From Segetibacter sp. 3557_3 (GTDB lineage: Bacteria > Bacteroidota > Bacteroidia > Chitinophagales > Chitinophagaceae), in the NCBI RefSeq assembly GCF_004354985.1, contig NZ_SMSK01000001.1, forward strand, positions 186,001 to 250,000: a DNA stretch of 64,000 nucleotides, read 5' to 3'. This document shows positions 8,593 to 17,027 of the stretch, in pieces (within the stretch, counting starts at the first letter, position 1; each line of letters begins with the position of its first letter). A model generated the notes under the pieces. It searched no databases, was not told where the DNA came from, and saw only the letters and a program-made list of their open reading frames with translations. Both the position numbers and the translations under genes were made by a program.

Positions 8593-10185
8593 ATGAAAAG
8601 GATCTTATATATTCCTGTTCTTGCAGCGATGCTTTTTGCGGGTTGTAAAAAAACGATCGACCTATATCCACAATCAAACCTGAACACCGGAACTTTCTAT
8701 TCGAACGTTACCGAAATACGAGCGGGTTTAACGGGCTGTTACAATGGTTTACGTGCCCCACTTGAAACAGAGTGGATGATGACAGAGCTCCGTTCAGATA
8801 ATGCCAAGCAGGGGGTTCCCGGTAGCAGCAGTGCTTCCAACCGCGAGTTGAACGAACTTGATATGTTCTACCTGAACTCATTACACCCCAGGGTATACGA
8901 TTACTGGCTGGCTTCCTACAACAACATCCGCAACGTAAACATCATACTCCAAAAGCTTGGTGTTTCTTACGATCCTGCAACTGGGGTAACCAGCTTTCAA
9001 ACGATTGACGTTCCCGTTTCTGATGCCGATCGTAAGCAACTGGCGGGCGAAGCTTTATTCATCAGGGCACATCATTACTTTAACCTGGTACGTCTTTTTG
9101 GAGGGGTGTTTTTGGTTCACACGACCATTACGGCTGATGTTGCCAAAACGATGAACCGGGCCAGCGCTGAAGATATTTACAAGCTGGTGCAGGCGGATTT
9201 AAAAACGGCTACGGAATCAATGAATACACTGCGGTACAACCAGCTGCCCGCAACTGAGTTGGGGAAAGTTACCGGCTGGGCTGCAAAAACCCTTCTTGCA
9301 AAAGTCTACCTAACATTGAATAAGAAGGCAGACGCAATCACCCTGCTAAATGATGTCAGAACAAACAGCGGTCATGCGTTGGTAACAGCACCGGGTTCTG
9401 CGGGAAGCGCTTATGCAAACATCTTTTCCGCCGGCAATGAAGTTAATTCAGAAATCATTTTTACCATTCGGTACAAGGCGGGTGGGCTCGGATTAGGTGC
9501 GCCTTTTGCAAACCGCTTTGGTCCGCTGAATACGCTCGCGACAATCGTACCAGGAGATGGGCAGGGCCTGAATTACCCGACTGCCGACTTAGACTCGAGC
9601 ATACGTACAAATGATGCACGCAAGAATATCGACGTGGCGCGGCTGGTGAGTGGTGCCTCAACGAAATCCTATACCAGGAAATACTTTCCAAACCCGAACC
9701 CGACCAGTAATCCGCAGTCGATGACGTCGAACGACTCAGAAAGTGATTGGCCCGTTCTCAGGTATGCCGATGTGCTCTTAATGCTTGCAGAAGCCCAGGG
9801 TAATTCCCAGGCTAGTATCGACCTCATCAATACCGTGAGAACCCGTGCAGGCGCAACACCGATTAATAATGCCGGTATTACATCGGTAAAGTTATTTGAG
9901 GATACACTTTCCGCGGAAAGAAGAATTGAGTTTGCATTCGAGAACCAACGTTGGTTTGACCTTCTACGCTTTAATACCACCATGACCACGGTTACGGCTG
10001 AAGGAACGATGAAGGAACACTTTGCAAGAGAATATCCTGTGCACTACGTAGAGTATCCCTTACCAAGACTAACCTTGCCAGAGCTTCAGAACCAGGTTAC
10101 AAGAGAACGATTGTTACTCCCGATACCACAACGCGAAATAGATACCAATACCAGTTTGCGCATTACGCAGAACCCTGGTTATTAA
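8593..10185 (+). CDS. SusD-like surface glycan-binding lipoprotein (alginate locus)
   Basis: This 530-residue lipoprotein has lipobox LFAGC (Cys18). SusD/RagB features include an N-terminal TPR-like helical half (GLTGCYNGLRAP, LAGEALFIRAHHYFNLVRLFGG) and a C-terminal half ending FENQRWFDLLRF ... LLPIPQREIDTNTSLRITQNPGY, a very typical SusD ending. It forms the outer lid on the SusC encoded immediately upstream. Cotranscription is likely: the spacer is 18 bp and a terminator follows about 30 bp after the stop. Confidence 0.93.
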   Translation: MKRILYIPVLAAMLFAGCKKTIDLYPQSNLNTGTFYSNVTEIRAGLTGCYNGLRAPLETEWMMTELRSDNAKQGVPGSSSASNRELNELDMFYLNSLHPRVYDYWLASYNNIRNVNIILQKLGVSYDPATGVTSFQTIDVPVSDADRKQLAGEALFIRAHHYFNLVRLFGGVFLVHTTITADVAKTMNRASAEDIYKLVQADLKTATESMNTLRYNQLPATELGKVTGWAAKTLLAKVYLTLNKKADAITLLNDVRTNSGHALVTAPGSAGSAYANIFSAGNEVNSEIIFTIRYKAGGLGLGAPFANRFGPLNTLATIVPGDGQGLNYPTADLDSSIRTNDARKNIDVARLVSGASTKSYTRKYFPNPNPTSNPQSMTSNDSESDWPVLRYADVLLMLAEAQGNSQASIDLINTVRTRAGATPINNAGITSVKLFEDTLSAERRIEFAFENQRWFDLLRFNTTMTTVTAEGTMKEHFAREYPVHYVEYPLPRLTLPELQNQVTRERLLLPIPQREIDTNTSLRITQNPGY

Positions 10186-10214
10186 GTTAGTCATTAAAAA
10201 AGTCTTCGATAATC

Positions 10215-10247
10215 AAGGCTGTTCCGGCAACGGGGCAGCCTTTTTTT
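10215..10247 (+). terminator. Rho-independent terminator after the alginate susCD
   Basis: AAGGCTG (10215-10221) pairs with CAGCCTT (10236-10242) around a 14-nt loop and runs into seven T (10241-10247). It sits 30 bp after the susD stop and ends the plus-strand alginate operon. Confidence 0.85.
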
Positions 10248-10313
10248 GATCACTGATGCACCCTATTCTTGTGCTTTGGTAAAGTACCTGTGGAGTTGAT
10301 AACGCTCCCCGTT

Positions 10314-10778
10314 TTAGGTGCGTGCAGTATGATAGTAATTGGCGGCCATATAAGAAAGCGGTAATCCAATACAGACGTTAAGCATAATCATGTTGGCGAT
10401 CCTATTCTCAAGATTAAATGGCTGCGCTGGTATCTTTGATAATGGCACAACGATTAGGTTCATCACCACCCAGATAAACAGGCCATAGATTATACCGGTC
10501 AGCAGGATGGACCTTCTTAGCAAATTGAATGCCTGGTAGATCAGAAAGAACAGTAGTGTAAAAGCGAAAGCAATAATAAAATGAAGTGCAAGTCCTGCTA
10601 CGATCATCTTGTTTCCTGATGAATAAGCCGCCTTACCGAACAGGGCGCTTGCGATGTACTTAAGGATCAACACGGGATTGTTGCCCGTTTTCACGAAGTA
10701 ATAAAGTAAAGCAGCAGTTATATCCAGGGTTCCGACAACCAGTCCGGCCTGAAAAATTCTAGCGGATCGTTTTGACAT
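10314..10778 (-). CDS. Small integral membrane protein of unknown function
   Basis: The 154-residue protein has four likely membrane helices (about 10-30, 60-82, 90-112 and 128-148) and little else. A Gly/Asp pair in the first helix (GTLDITAALLYYFV) and NLENRIANMIM before the last helix resemble YagU/DUF1440-like inner-membrane proteins, but the match is from memory and weak. It is followed on the same strand by nothing obviously related, and 40 bp separate it from the end of the protease-like gene. Function unknown. Confidence 0.6.
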   Translation of the reverse strand: MSKRSARIFQAGLVVGTLDITAALLYYFVKTGNNPVLILKYIASALFGKAAYSSGNKMIVAGLALHFIIAFAFTLLFFLIYQAFNLLRRSILLTGIIYGLFIWVVMNLIVVPLSKIPAQPFNLENRIANMIMLNVCIGLPLSYMAANYYHTART

Positions 10779-10818
10779 GCCTGTAGCTAGGGTATTAAGG
10801 ATTGATAAATGCCAATGC

Positions 10819-11565
10819 TTACAGTTGGGAGACAGGGGCCATTTTATCGAGGAGACCTACCAATGATGTTAATGTGCATGGCGAGAAGTATTTCTTGTTG
10901 GTTTCAGGGTCAGCCGTGGAATTTGAAACGAGTGCAACTACATATCCGGCTCCATCAACTACGGGTGCACCACTCAACCCGCCAAACTGTTCCGGAACCA
11001 GGATCTCTTTCAACAAGATGCGGTTACCAACTGTTTTATGGTATTCAAATTCGTAAACCCGTTGTTCCCCGCTTTCCATTTTACGCGTCCAGCCAACGAC
11101 ATAAAGTTTTTCACCAGGCAGCAAAGGGGTTGATCTAAACTGCAGCGGCTTTGTGTTCGACCGATTTTCTTTTAACGAGAATACCAACCAGTCTTCGTTG
11201 TAAGTTGATTTTTCCTCTAGTAGTTCCCCGGGATTAGCATTCAGCAATTTGTCGGTGACCACTACTTCGCTTGGTTTAGTTAAAGGATAAAGCTGCCATT
11301 TTTCAACCTGGTTTGATATTGACAATGTTTTCATCTCATCTGTTTTGATGATTTTCAACAGGTGTTTTGCCGTTACAGCAAAGGTGTCGTTATTATGTTT
11401 CAGCAGGAACCCACAGCTAAATCTCGGTTGGTTAAACTTTTTGTTTACGAACTCGATCCCGTTGACAAGGGCTATATCATCGAAGGTTTTTGTAGACACC
11501 TTTTCCTGGCTGGTGCAGGCAGCAGAGGTGAAAGCTAGAAAGGCAAGAAACATTGTTATTTTCAT
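10819..11565 (-). CDS. Trypsin-like (S1-fold) serine protease lipoprotein
   Basis: The 248-residue protein has a signal peptide with a lipobox-like cysteine (TSAAC, Cys17). The chymotrypsin-fold triad is visible: H68 in AVTAKHLL, D125 in NEDWLVF, and S198 in GGLSGAPVVD, in the correct order and spacing. It is therefore probably a periplasmic or outer-membrane-anchored protease, related to the trypsin-like peptidases that guard protein quality. It lacks a PDZ domain, unlike DegP. Substrate unknown. It stands alone on the minus strand between a membrane protein and a GNAT. Confidence 0.75.
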   Translation of the reverse strand: MKITMFLAFLAFTSAACTSQEKVSTKTFDDIALVNGIEFVNKKFNQPRFSCGFLLKHNNDTFAVTAKHLLKIIKTDEMKTLSISNQVEKWQLYPLTKPSEVVVTDKLLNANPGELLEEKSTYNEDWLVFSLKENRSNTKPLQFRSTPLLPGEKLYVVGWTRKMESGEQRVYEFEYHKTVGNRILLKEILVPEQFGGLSGAPVVDGAGYVVALVSNSTADPETNKKYFSPCTLTSLVGLLDKMAPVSQL

Positions 11566-11696
11566 AATCGTATTTTGACCACCAAGGCCCTGTTTTGGTG
11601 TAAATGATGGCGGATGTTTTTAGAAGTAAAGAAGCGCCAGGCACGATTAAGGTACCGCTTAACCACTGGCAAGCGTTATAAAATTTGCGGATCAGG

Positions 11697-12149
11697 CTAG
11701 GTGATTTGCTTTTGAAAACACACACTATTCTCCATTCCTGCGTACTGTCCGTAGTTATCTATGATGGTATATCCGCTTTTTTCGTAAAGCCTGATGGCTT
11801 CGGGTCGCCTCTTCCCGGTTTCTAATACGCACCGTTGATACTGTAATACTTTCGCCCATTGCTCTAATGCAGTGAGTACAAGTTTTGCAACTCCTTTGCC
11901 GCGGAGATGGGGTAGGGTATACATGCGTTTAACTTCCATGGCCTCTCCGCTGAATGCTTTCATGGCTCCGCAACCAATGGGCAGCCCGCCTTCATAAGCA
12001 ACAACTACATGTTTGATCTGGTCTACTTTGTTAAACGTAGCGTAAAATGCGTGGTCGCTGCCGTCGCGTTCTGCGAGTTCCGCATCAAGCCGTTTAATCA
12101 ATGCAATAAAATCCGGATCCGTTGAGTCGGTTCTTTTAAGCTGGAACAT
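11697..12149 (-). CDS. GNAT-family N-acetyltransferase
   Basis: About 150 residues from MFQLKRTDS; a longer start at 12182 adds MKTTPLKHNLN and cannot be excluded. The acetyl-CoA-binding motif A is clear: VKRMYTLPHLRGKGVAKLVL, with RGKGVA as the pyrophosphate loop, followed by ALEQWAKVLQYQRCVLETG and a C-terminal EKSGYTIIDNYGQY strand. It transfers an acetyl group from acetyl-CoA to an unknown amine. The overall pattern is that of small free-standing cytoplasmic acetyltransferases; substrate cannot be predicted. Confidence 0.82.
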   Translation of the reverse strand: MFQLKRTDSTDPDFIALIKRLDAELAERDGSDHAFYATFNKVDQIKHVVVAYEGGLPIGCGAMKAFSGEAMEVKRMYTLPHLRGKGVAKLVLTALEQWAKVLQYQRCVLETGKRRPEAIRLYEKSGYTIIDNYGQYAGMENSVCFQKQIT

Positions 12150-12357
12150 GTTTAAATTATGCTTTAACGGTGTCGTCTTCATCTTAATGGCGATCCGGAG
12201 GTGATAGATTTCTCAACATCCCGGAGACCTCAAAACGTCATAAATCTCTCTGTTATATCGTATGTGCATTATATTCTTACCAGAGCTATTTCCAGAGTGT
12301 TCTCCTAAAGGACGGTATAGAGCGGCAACGAATGTCATCCATATTGATGAACCTAAA

Positions 12358-12810
12358 TCATACATGCAGCTCCCGGACTTCATCTGATAAGATACCCCCG
12401 ATGACCTGCGGAGGCTTGTGCCATATTCCTATTTGATCATCTGTTAATATTGTATGCTTCGAGCTATACCCTCCGATTTCGCCGGATGAAAGTCCGAAAT
12501 AAACCGTGTGCAGCCGATGATGCCGGATTACATACGAGCACATAATGCAAGGTTCATGCGTAGTAACAAGCATACAAGCCGATAAATCCATTGACTTTAA
12601 CAGCTTTGTTGCCTGGCGAATAGCCTCGATCTCTGCGTGAAAGGTGATGTCGTTAAAAGTTTTAGCGCCTTCAATTCCTTCACCAATTACCTTTCCTCTG
12701 CATATCACCAGCGAGCCCACGGGACTATCACCCCGCGCTTTCGCTCTCCCGGCGAGCACGATGCACTGACGCATATAGCTGAAGTGATCCGGTGTAGGTT
12801 CGTTTGCCAT
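12358..12810 (-). CDS. Nucleoside/nucleobase deaminase (CDA fold; guanine deaminase- or TadA-like)
   Basis: From MANEPTPDHF the protein has 150 residues; the longer start at 12858 adds a basic, unlikely leader. The zinc site and catalytic glutamate are present: HAEIEAIRQ (H58, E60) and EPCIMCSYVI (C88, C91). Size and motif spacing match small deaminases that act on guanine, cytosine or adenosine in tRNA. The genome's true tadA cannot be told from this paralogue by sequence alone; the C-terminal FGLSSGEIGGYSSKHTILTD differs from canonical TadA, which favours a free-base deaminase. Confidence 0.8.
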   Translation of the reverse strand: MANEPTPDHFSYMRQCIVLAGRAKARGDSPVGSLVICRGKVIGEGIEGAKTFNDITFHAEIEAIRQATKLLKSMDLSACMLVTTHEPCIMCSYVIRHHRLHTVYFGLSSGEIGGYSSKHTILTDDQIGIWHKPPQVIGGILSDEVRELHV

Positions 12811-13023
12811 CCTGATAACAATAAGTCGTCTTGTTGTAAAATGTAAAGAACATGGCAATACTAGGAAAGATCGCCCGATAATTAAATGGGTTCTGAATCT
12901 TTTTCAAACCGCTTGCTGTTTAATCCACTTTATTTCCTAAACCTTGGCCAGGGTACCTTCAGCAATGCTAATCCGAAATCCAATCCTCGCATGATTGGAA
13001 CTGCTAAGTACTTCTGCATCCTT

Positions 13024-13140
13024 GCCGCGCCAGGGATAGGAGCAAGTACCCCGTAAAGCCGCTTTAGCCTAGCGGAAAGCGAAGCTGCGGCGTTAAGAAA
13101 GCGGCTGCGGAGTACTGCGGATAGCCCGCCCGGGCGCCCT
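13024..13140. repeat. Large imperfect stem-loop element upstream of tetR
   Basis: Nested inverted repeats: outer arms GCCAGGGATAG...GCAAGTAC (13029-13049) and AGTACTGCGGATAGCCCG (13111-13128), and a perfect inner 9-bp pair AGCCGCTTT (13057-13065) / AAAGCGGCT (13098-13106). The GGGATAG / GGATAGCCCG ends resemble an intergenic repeat I remember as common in Bacteroidota; this needs a search. It lies between divergent genes, so it is not a simple terminator. Confidence 0.5.
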
Positions 13141-13181
13141 GATCTTGTTGGAAATTTTTTATGAGAAAAAAATAATGTAAT

Positions 13182-13197
13182 TATACCGGTCGGTATA
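13182..13197. promoter_or_regulatory. TetR operator, copy 1
   Basis: TATACCGGTCGGTATA has 7-bp arms TATACCG / CGGTATA around GT. It overlaps the predicted -7 element of the tetR promoter. The identical 16-mer recurs just after the tetR gene at 13834-13849. Confidence 0.75.
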
Positions 13198-13203
13198 TAT
13201 TTG
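13196..13203 (+). promoter_or_regulatory. -7 promoter element of tetR (TATATTTG)
   Basis: TATATTTG is an exact TANNTTTG match. It overlaps the operator by two bases and contains the upstream in-frame GTG at 13203, so that GTG cannot be translated from this promoter. This decides for the ATG at 13224 as the tetR start. No clear -33 TTTG is visible. Confidence 0.5.
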
Positions 13204-13223
13204 TGTTATCATTATTTTTCCTG

Positions 13224-13817
13224 ATGACAAAAGCAGAAAAAACAAAACAATATATTGTTGAGAAAACCGCACCTGTGTTTAACATGAAAGGTTATGCAGG
13301 AACATCACTCAGCGACATTACTGCTGCCACAGGCTTGACAAAAGGGAGCATCTATGGCAACTTTGCGAATAAGGATGAGATCGCACTGGCGGTATACGAT
13401 TATAATGTAGGCATACTAAACAGGGGTCTGAACTCAGTGGTTGCAGAGTCAGCAACGGCAACAGACAAATTACTGCTGATGGCAAATTTTTACCGCTCAC
13501 AGATGAAGCAAACCCTTACTATGGGTGGTTGCCCGATTTTCAACACCGCTATTGACGCCGACGATACACATCCTGCTTTGAAAGCAAAGGCCGCAAAAAG
13601 CCTGAAGGACTGGAAGAAATCCATCGAAAGTATTATTAAAAAAGGCATTGCTGCCGGTGAAATTAACCCGGTCGTAAATGCTGCGCTGTTTGCCACTGAG
13701 TTTATTGCCATCATCGAAGGCGGGATCATGCTTGCGAAGGTTACCGGTGATATCTCGATGTTAAACACCTGCATCAGCCGTGTCGAAAGCATCATCAACA
13801 ACGAACTTAAACCTTAA
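13224..13817 (+). CDS. TetR/AcrR-family transcriptional regulator
   Basis: From ATG 13224 (MTKAEKTKQ) the protein has 197 residues. The N-terminal helix-turn-helix is canonical: GYAGTSLSDITAATGLTKG followed by SIYGNFANKDEIALAVYDY. The C-terminal ligand domain contains GGCPIFNTAIDADDTHPALKAKA, a signature shared with a broad group of TetR repressors of efflux and stress genes. Identical palindromes lie over its own promoter and between it and the next gene, so it very probably represses itself and the downstream 57-aa gene and exporter. The inducer is unknown. Confidence 0.9.
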   Translation: MTKAEKTKQYIVEKTAPVFNMKGYAGTSLSDITAATGLTKGSIYGNFANKDEIALAVYDYNVGILNRGLNSVVAESATATDKLLLMANFYRSQMKQTLTMGGCPIFNTAIDADDTHPALKAKAAKSLKDWKKSIESIIKKGIAAGEINPVVNAALFATEFIAIIEGGIMLAKVTGDISMLNTCISRVESIINNELKP

Positions 13818-13833
13818 TTTTTTACTCCGGTTT

Positions 13834-13849
13834 TATACCGGTCGGTATA
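13834..13849. promoter_or_regulatory. TetR operator, copy 2
   Basis: Exact second copy of TATACCGGTCGGTATA, 17 bp after the tetR stop and 49 bp before the ATG of the small gene at 13898. It suggests a second repressed promoter for the downstream genes. Confidence 0.72.
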
Positions 13850-13897
13850 ATCCTGACTGTATTCCTTTAGTCATCAGGAATTTCTAAAAACATCGAA

Positions 13898-14071
13898 ATG
13901 AACACAACAGGCAAGACCGTAGTAATAACGACGGAAGAACTGAGAACGAATGGATTTGAAATAAGGGTGGAACAAACTGAGGTAATGTACCGCCTGTTTC
14001 CTGCTTCACCGGCAGATGCGCTTTCTTTGATGACCAACAGCAGCAAGGAACTGCAAGCCTTCAGTAATTAG
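13898..14071 (+). CDS. 57-residue hypothetical protein between tetR and the exporter
   Basis: The frame runs from ATG 13898 to TAG 14069-14071: MNTTGKTVVITTEELRTNGF, then EIRVEQTEVMYRLFPASPAD, ALSLMTNSSKELQAFSN. It has no signal peptide or membrane helix. Predicted pattern is strand (TVVITTEEL), strand (FEIRVEQTEVMYRLF), helix (PADALSLMTNSSKELQAF). It lies immediately after a TetR operator and 75 bp before the MFS gene, so it is probably coregulated with them. Coding status is supported by even codon use and context, not by a recognised family. Confidence 0.5.
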   Translation: MNTTGKTVVITTEELRTNGFEIRVEQTEVMYRLFPASPADALSLMTNSSKELQAFSN

Positions 14072-14146
14072 CGGCAACGTTGGAATCCTATTTGCACCTA
14101 TAGGCAACAAACCCGCAACCATTGGTTCCCACCCCAAAGTGTAACG

Positions 14147-15397
14147 ATGAAATACCTAAAACAAGAGCACCAGGCAATAAGCACGATTTTGTCGTTTGCC
14201 CTTATTCCTTTATCTGGTTTTGCAACCGACATCTACCTGCCGTCGCTGCCGTCGATGGCCACCGACTTGAGCGTGAGCAATACCGCCGTGCAATTTTCGC
14301 TCATCATCTTCATGGTAAGCTCAGGTATAAGTCAACTATTTGTGGGTAGTTTATTGGATAGCTTTGGCAGGTACAGGCTGGGGATTATGGCCTTACTTGT
14401 ATTTGTACTGGCCAGTTTTACGATAGCGGTTACAGATAATATATACCTGATATACCTGATGCGGGTGATACATGGAATCACGATTGCGATCATCGTTGTT
14501 GGAAAGCGGGCGTATTTCGTCGATCGTTTTTCCGGCGATAAACTAAAACACTTCACCAGTTTGTTTTCTATCATCTGGGCCACCGCACCTATAATCGCCC
14601 CGTTTTTGGGTGGCTATTTGCAGGTTGCTTTTGGCTGGGAGTCGAACTTTTACTTTCTCGGTATCCTGACCGCCTTGATACTTTGTCTGGAGTTAATCTA
14701 TGGAGGTGAGACCCTCAAACATTTGCAGCCATTTAACCTAAACAGGATTGCAAGGGTATATTATACGACCATCAAAACTGCAGACTTTAGCCTTGGCCTT
14801 ATTATTATTGGCTTATGTTATGCCATGCTGATGGTTTATGGAATGACTGGTCCGTTTATTATCGAGCATGTTTTCAACTATTCGCCGGTGATAACAGGGT
14901 ATTGCTCCCTGCTTTCAGGAGTGGCACTAATGATTGGTGGGATGGTAAGTAAAACCTTCATCCGGAAGCCGCTTACACGTAAGATCAGGATCGGGATTGT
15001 GCTTCAATTATTATGTGCCATTGGTTTAATAGCGGGTTCGTCGTTTTTTCAAAACATCTTTTTTCTGATGACAATGGTGTTAGTCATACACCTGTTGTCG
15101 GGATTTTTGTTCAACAACTTCTTCTCTTATTGCCTCGGCAGATTTTCAACCAATGCGGGGATTGCCAGTGGGATCACCGGGGGATCGATGTACATTATTA
15201 CTTCCATATTCAGTTATGGGGTGATCAACGCTTTAAATATAAAAAGCATGGCGTTATTGGGTTTTGGATACCTGGTGCTGAACTTGCTGATCGCCGTATT
15301 TTTCTTGCTTTTTAATAAAGTAAAAAGAACCGATACATTGGTTAACAACCGCCAGGCGTCGTTTTTACCTGGTGATTCAAAGCCGGCAGTGATTTGA
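14147..15397 (+). CDS. Bcr/CflA-type MFS multidrug exporter
   Basis: The 416-residue protein has 12 predicted membrane segments. The N-terminus FATDIYLPSLPSMATDLSVS is the hallmark of the Bcr/CflA (DHA1) drug exporters, and the loop 2-3 motif is present as GSLLDSFGRYRLG. WATAPIIAPFLGGYL matches the motif C-like antiporter region of helix 5. It should expel small hydrophobic compounds using the proton gradient. It lies downstream of a TetR repressor with its operators, the classic layout of an inducible efflux system. Confidence 0.85.
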   Translation: MKYLKQEHQAISTILSFALIPLSGFATDIYLPSLPSMATDLSVSNTAVQFSLIIFMVSSGISQLFVGSLLDSFGRYRLGIMALLVFVLASFTIAVTDNIYLIYLMRVIHGITIAIIVVGKRAYFVDRFSGDKLKHFTSLFSIIWATAPIIAPFLGGYLQVAFGWESNFYFLGILTALILCLELIYGGETLKHLQPFNLNRIARVYYTTIKTADFSLGLIIIGLCYAMLMVYGMTGPFIIEHVFNYSPVITGYCSLLSGVALMIGGMVSKTFIRKPLTRKIRIGIVLQLLCAIGLIAGSSFFQNIFFLMTMVLVIHLLSGFLFNNFFSYCLGRFSTNAGIASGITGGSMYIITSIFSYGVINALNIKSMALLGFGYLVLNLLIAVFFLLFNKVKRTDTLVNNRQASFLPGDSKPAVI

Positions 15398-15543
15398 TAA
15401 ACCAGGGGCGTAATGCGCCTGGGATCGGGTTGCTTCCAGCTCCCGTTAGCTGATATAAACTAACTTATTCACAAGCGGGCATTACTGATTTGCACAAGTG
15501 TGCAGCACATGGTGTAGTATTGTTCGATTAAACAACTAACGTA

Positions 15544-16794
15544 ATGAAAAGAGTCGTGGTCACGGGTTTAGGTGTGATATCGCCTTTAGGTAATACAATA
15601 GCAGAATTCTGGTCTAATATTGTTGCCGGTAAAAGTGGGGCCGCCGGTCTTACGAAATTTGACCCCGCGAAGTTTAAAACGAGGTTTGCGTGTGAAGTAA
15701 GGGACTTTGATCCGCTACAATACTTCGACAAAAAGGAAGTAAAAAAATACGATCTGTTTACCCAATATGCTATTGCGGCATCCGACATTGCAATGAAAGA
15801 TGCAGGACTTGACTTTAAGCAGGCCAGTGAGCAGGAACGTGATGCAACCGGGGTAATCTGGGCTTCAGGAAACGGCGGTATTGGTACTTTTGAAGAACAA
15901 CTCCGGGAGTTCCACGCCGGTGATGGAACTCCAAGGTTCAATCCCTACTTTATTCCTAAAATGATTGTCGACATTGCTGCAGGTGTGATATCGATCCGGC
16001 ATGGGCTACATGGACCAAACTACTGCACGGTGTCCGCTTGTGCCTCGTCGAATACAGCCATAATAAATGCATTTGATACGATACGGCTGGGAAAGGCAGT
16101 GACCATGATTGCAGGTGGCTCGGAAGCGGCCATCACCCCATCTTCGGTCGGGGGTTTCAGTGCGGCACAAGCCTTGTCGAAGCGTAACGATGAACCCGCA
16201 AAAGCATCCCGTCCGTTTGACAAAGATCGGGATGGATTTGTGATGGCTGAAGGTGCCGGCGCGCTGGTGTTGGAAGAGCTGGAACACGCCCTGGAAAGAG
16301 GTGCGCCGATTTACGGAGAAATGGTGGGTGGAGGTATGGCCGCAGACGCCTATCATCTCACCGGAACTCCTGCAGATGGCTATGGGGCATACCTGGGAAT
16401 GGTGAATGCATTGAAAGACGCTGGTGTAACCCCCGACAAGATCGACTATATTAACGCCCACGCTACTTCAACCGGCCTCGGCGATATAAGTGAGTTGGTT
16501 GGGATTAAGCGGTTGTTTAACGATCTGCCGGTTGCGATCAGTGGTACAAAGTCGATGACGGGTCACTTGCTTGGCGCGGCAGGTGCCATTGAAAGTGTGA
16601 TCAGCTTGCTGGCAATTAAATACAACCAGGTACCTGCTACCATCAACACGGAAAACATTGATGCGGCGGTTCCTGCAGGATTAAACATCATCATCGGCAA
16701 GACGATCAGCCAGGAGGTAAACTACGTATTGAACAATACTTTTGGCTTTGGCGGTCATACGGCAAGCTCTGTGTTCAAACGGTATTCGGATTAG
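15544..16794 (+). CDS. FabF-like beta-ketoacyl-ACP synthase II
   Basis: This 416-residue thiolase-fold protein is complete. Catalytic residues are seen: C166 in TVSACASSNTA, H306 in NAHATSTGLGD, H341 in KSMTGHLLGAAGA, plus the C-terminal NTFGFGGHTAS. It condenses malonyl-ACP with acyl-ACP. Unlike housekeeping fabF, it has no acpP or rnc neighbour here; it stands 146 bp after an efflux gene. It could be a secondary-metabolite or resistance paralogue of FabF. The spacer holds TTTG (15489-15492), the palindrome TGCACAAGTGTGCA (15491-15504) and TAGTATTG (15515-15522), a possible regulated promoter of its own. Confidence 0.9.
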   Translation: MKRVVVTGLGVISPLGNTIAEFWSNIVAGKSGAAGLTKFDPAKFKTRFACEVRDFDPLQYFDKKEVKKYDLFTQYAIAASDIAMKDAGLDFKQASEQERDATGVIWASGNGGIGTFEEQLREFHAGDGTPRFNPYFIPKMIVDIAAGVISIRHGLHGPNYCTVSACASSNTAIINAFDTIRLGKAVTMIAGGSEAAITPSSVGGFSAAQALSKRNDEPAKASRPFDKDRDGFVMAEGAGALVLEELEHALERGAPIYGEMVGGGMAADAYHLTGTPADGYGAYLGMVNALKDAGVTPDKIDYINAHATSTGLGDISELVGIKRLFNDLPVAISGTKSMTGHLLGAAGAIESVISLLAIKYNQVPATINTENIDAAVPAGLNIIIGKTISQEVNYVLNNTFGFGGHTASSVFKRYSD

Positions 16795-16812
16795 GGATTT
16801 GCGGATGGGATA

Positions 16813-16996
16813 GTTGATTGGTTGATTAGTTGACTGGTTGATAGGTTGACTTGTTGATAAGTTGATTGGTTGATAAGTTGATTGGTTGACTGGTTGATAA
16901 GTTGATTGGTTGACTGGTTGAGAAGTTGATTGGTTGACTGGTTGATAAGTTGATTGGTTGACTGGTTGAGAAGTTGATTGGTTGACTGGTTGACTG
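16813..16996. repeat. Tandem repeat of 23 units of 8 bp (GTTGAYWR)
   Basis: Twenty-three head-to-tail 8-mers without a slip: GTTGATTG, GTTGACTG, GTTGATAA, GTTGAGAA and close variants. The second half shows a 24-bp higher order (GTTGATTG-GTTGACTG-GTTGATAA or GAGAA) repeated several times. It begins 16 bp after the fabF stop. Eight is not a multiple of three and no long reading frame is supported, so it is non-coding; copy number is likely variable between strains. Confidence 0.93.
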
Positions 16997-17027
16997 TTCT
17001 GAGTTTGATGGAATGAATTAGTTAGCG

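Noticed and set aside
13203-13223. GTG 13203 as the tetR start
   Set aside because: It lies within the -7 promoter element TATATTTG, upstream of any transcript from that promoter; ATG 13224 gives a normal TetR N-terminus.
16813-16996. Possible CRISPR array in the GTTGAYWR repeat
   Set aside because: Units are 8 bp with no spacers, and no cas gene is nearby. It is a simple tandem repeat.
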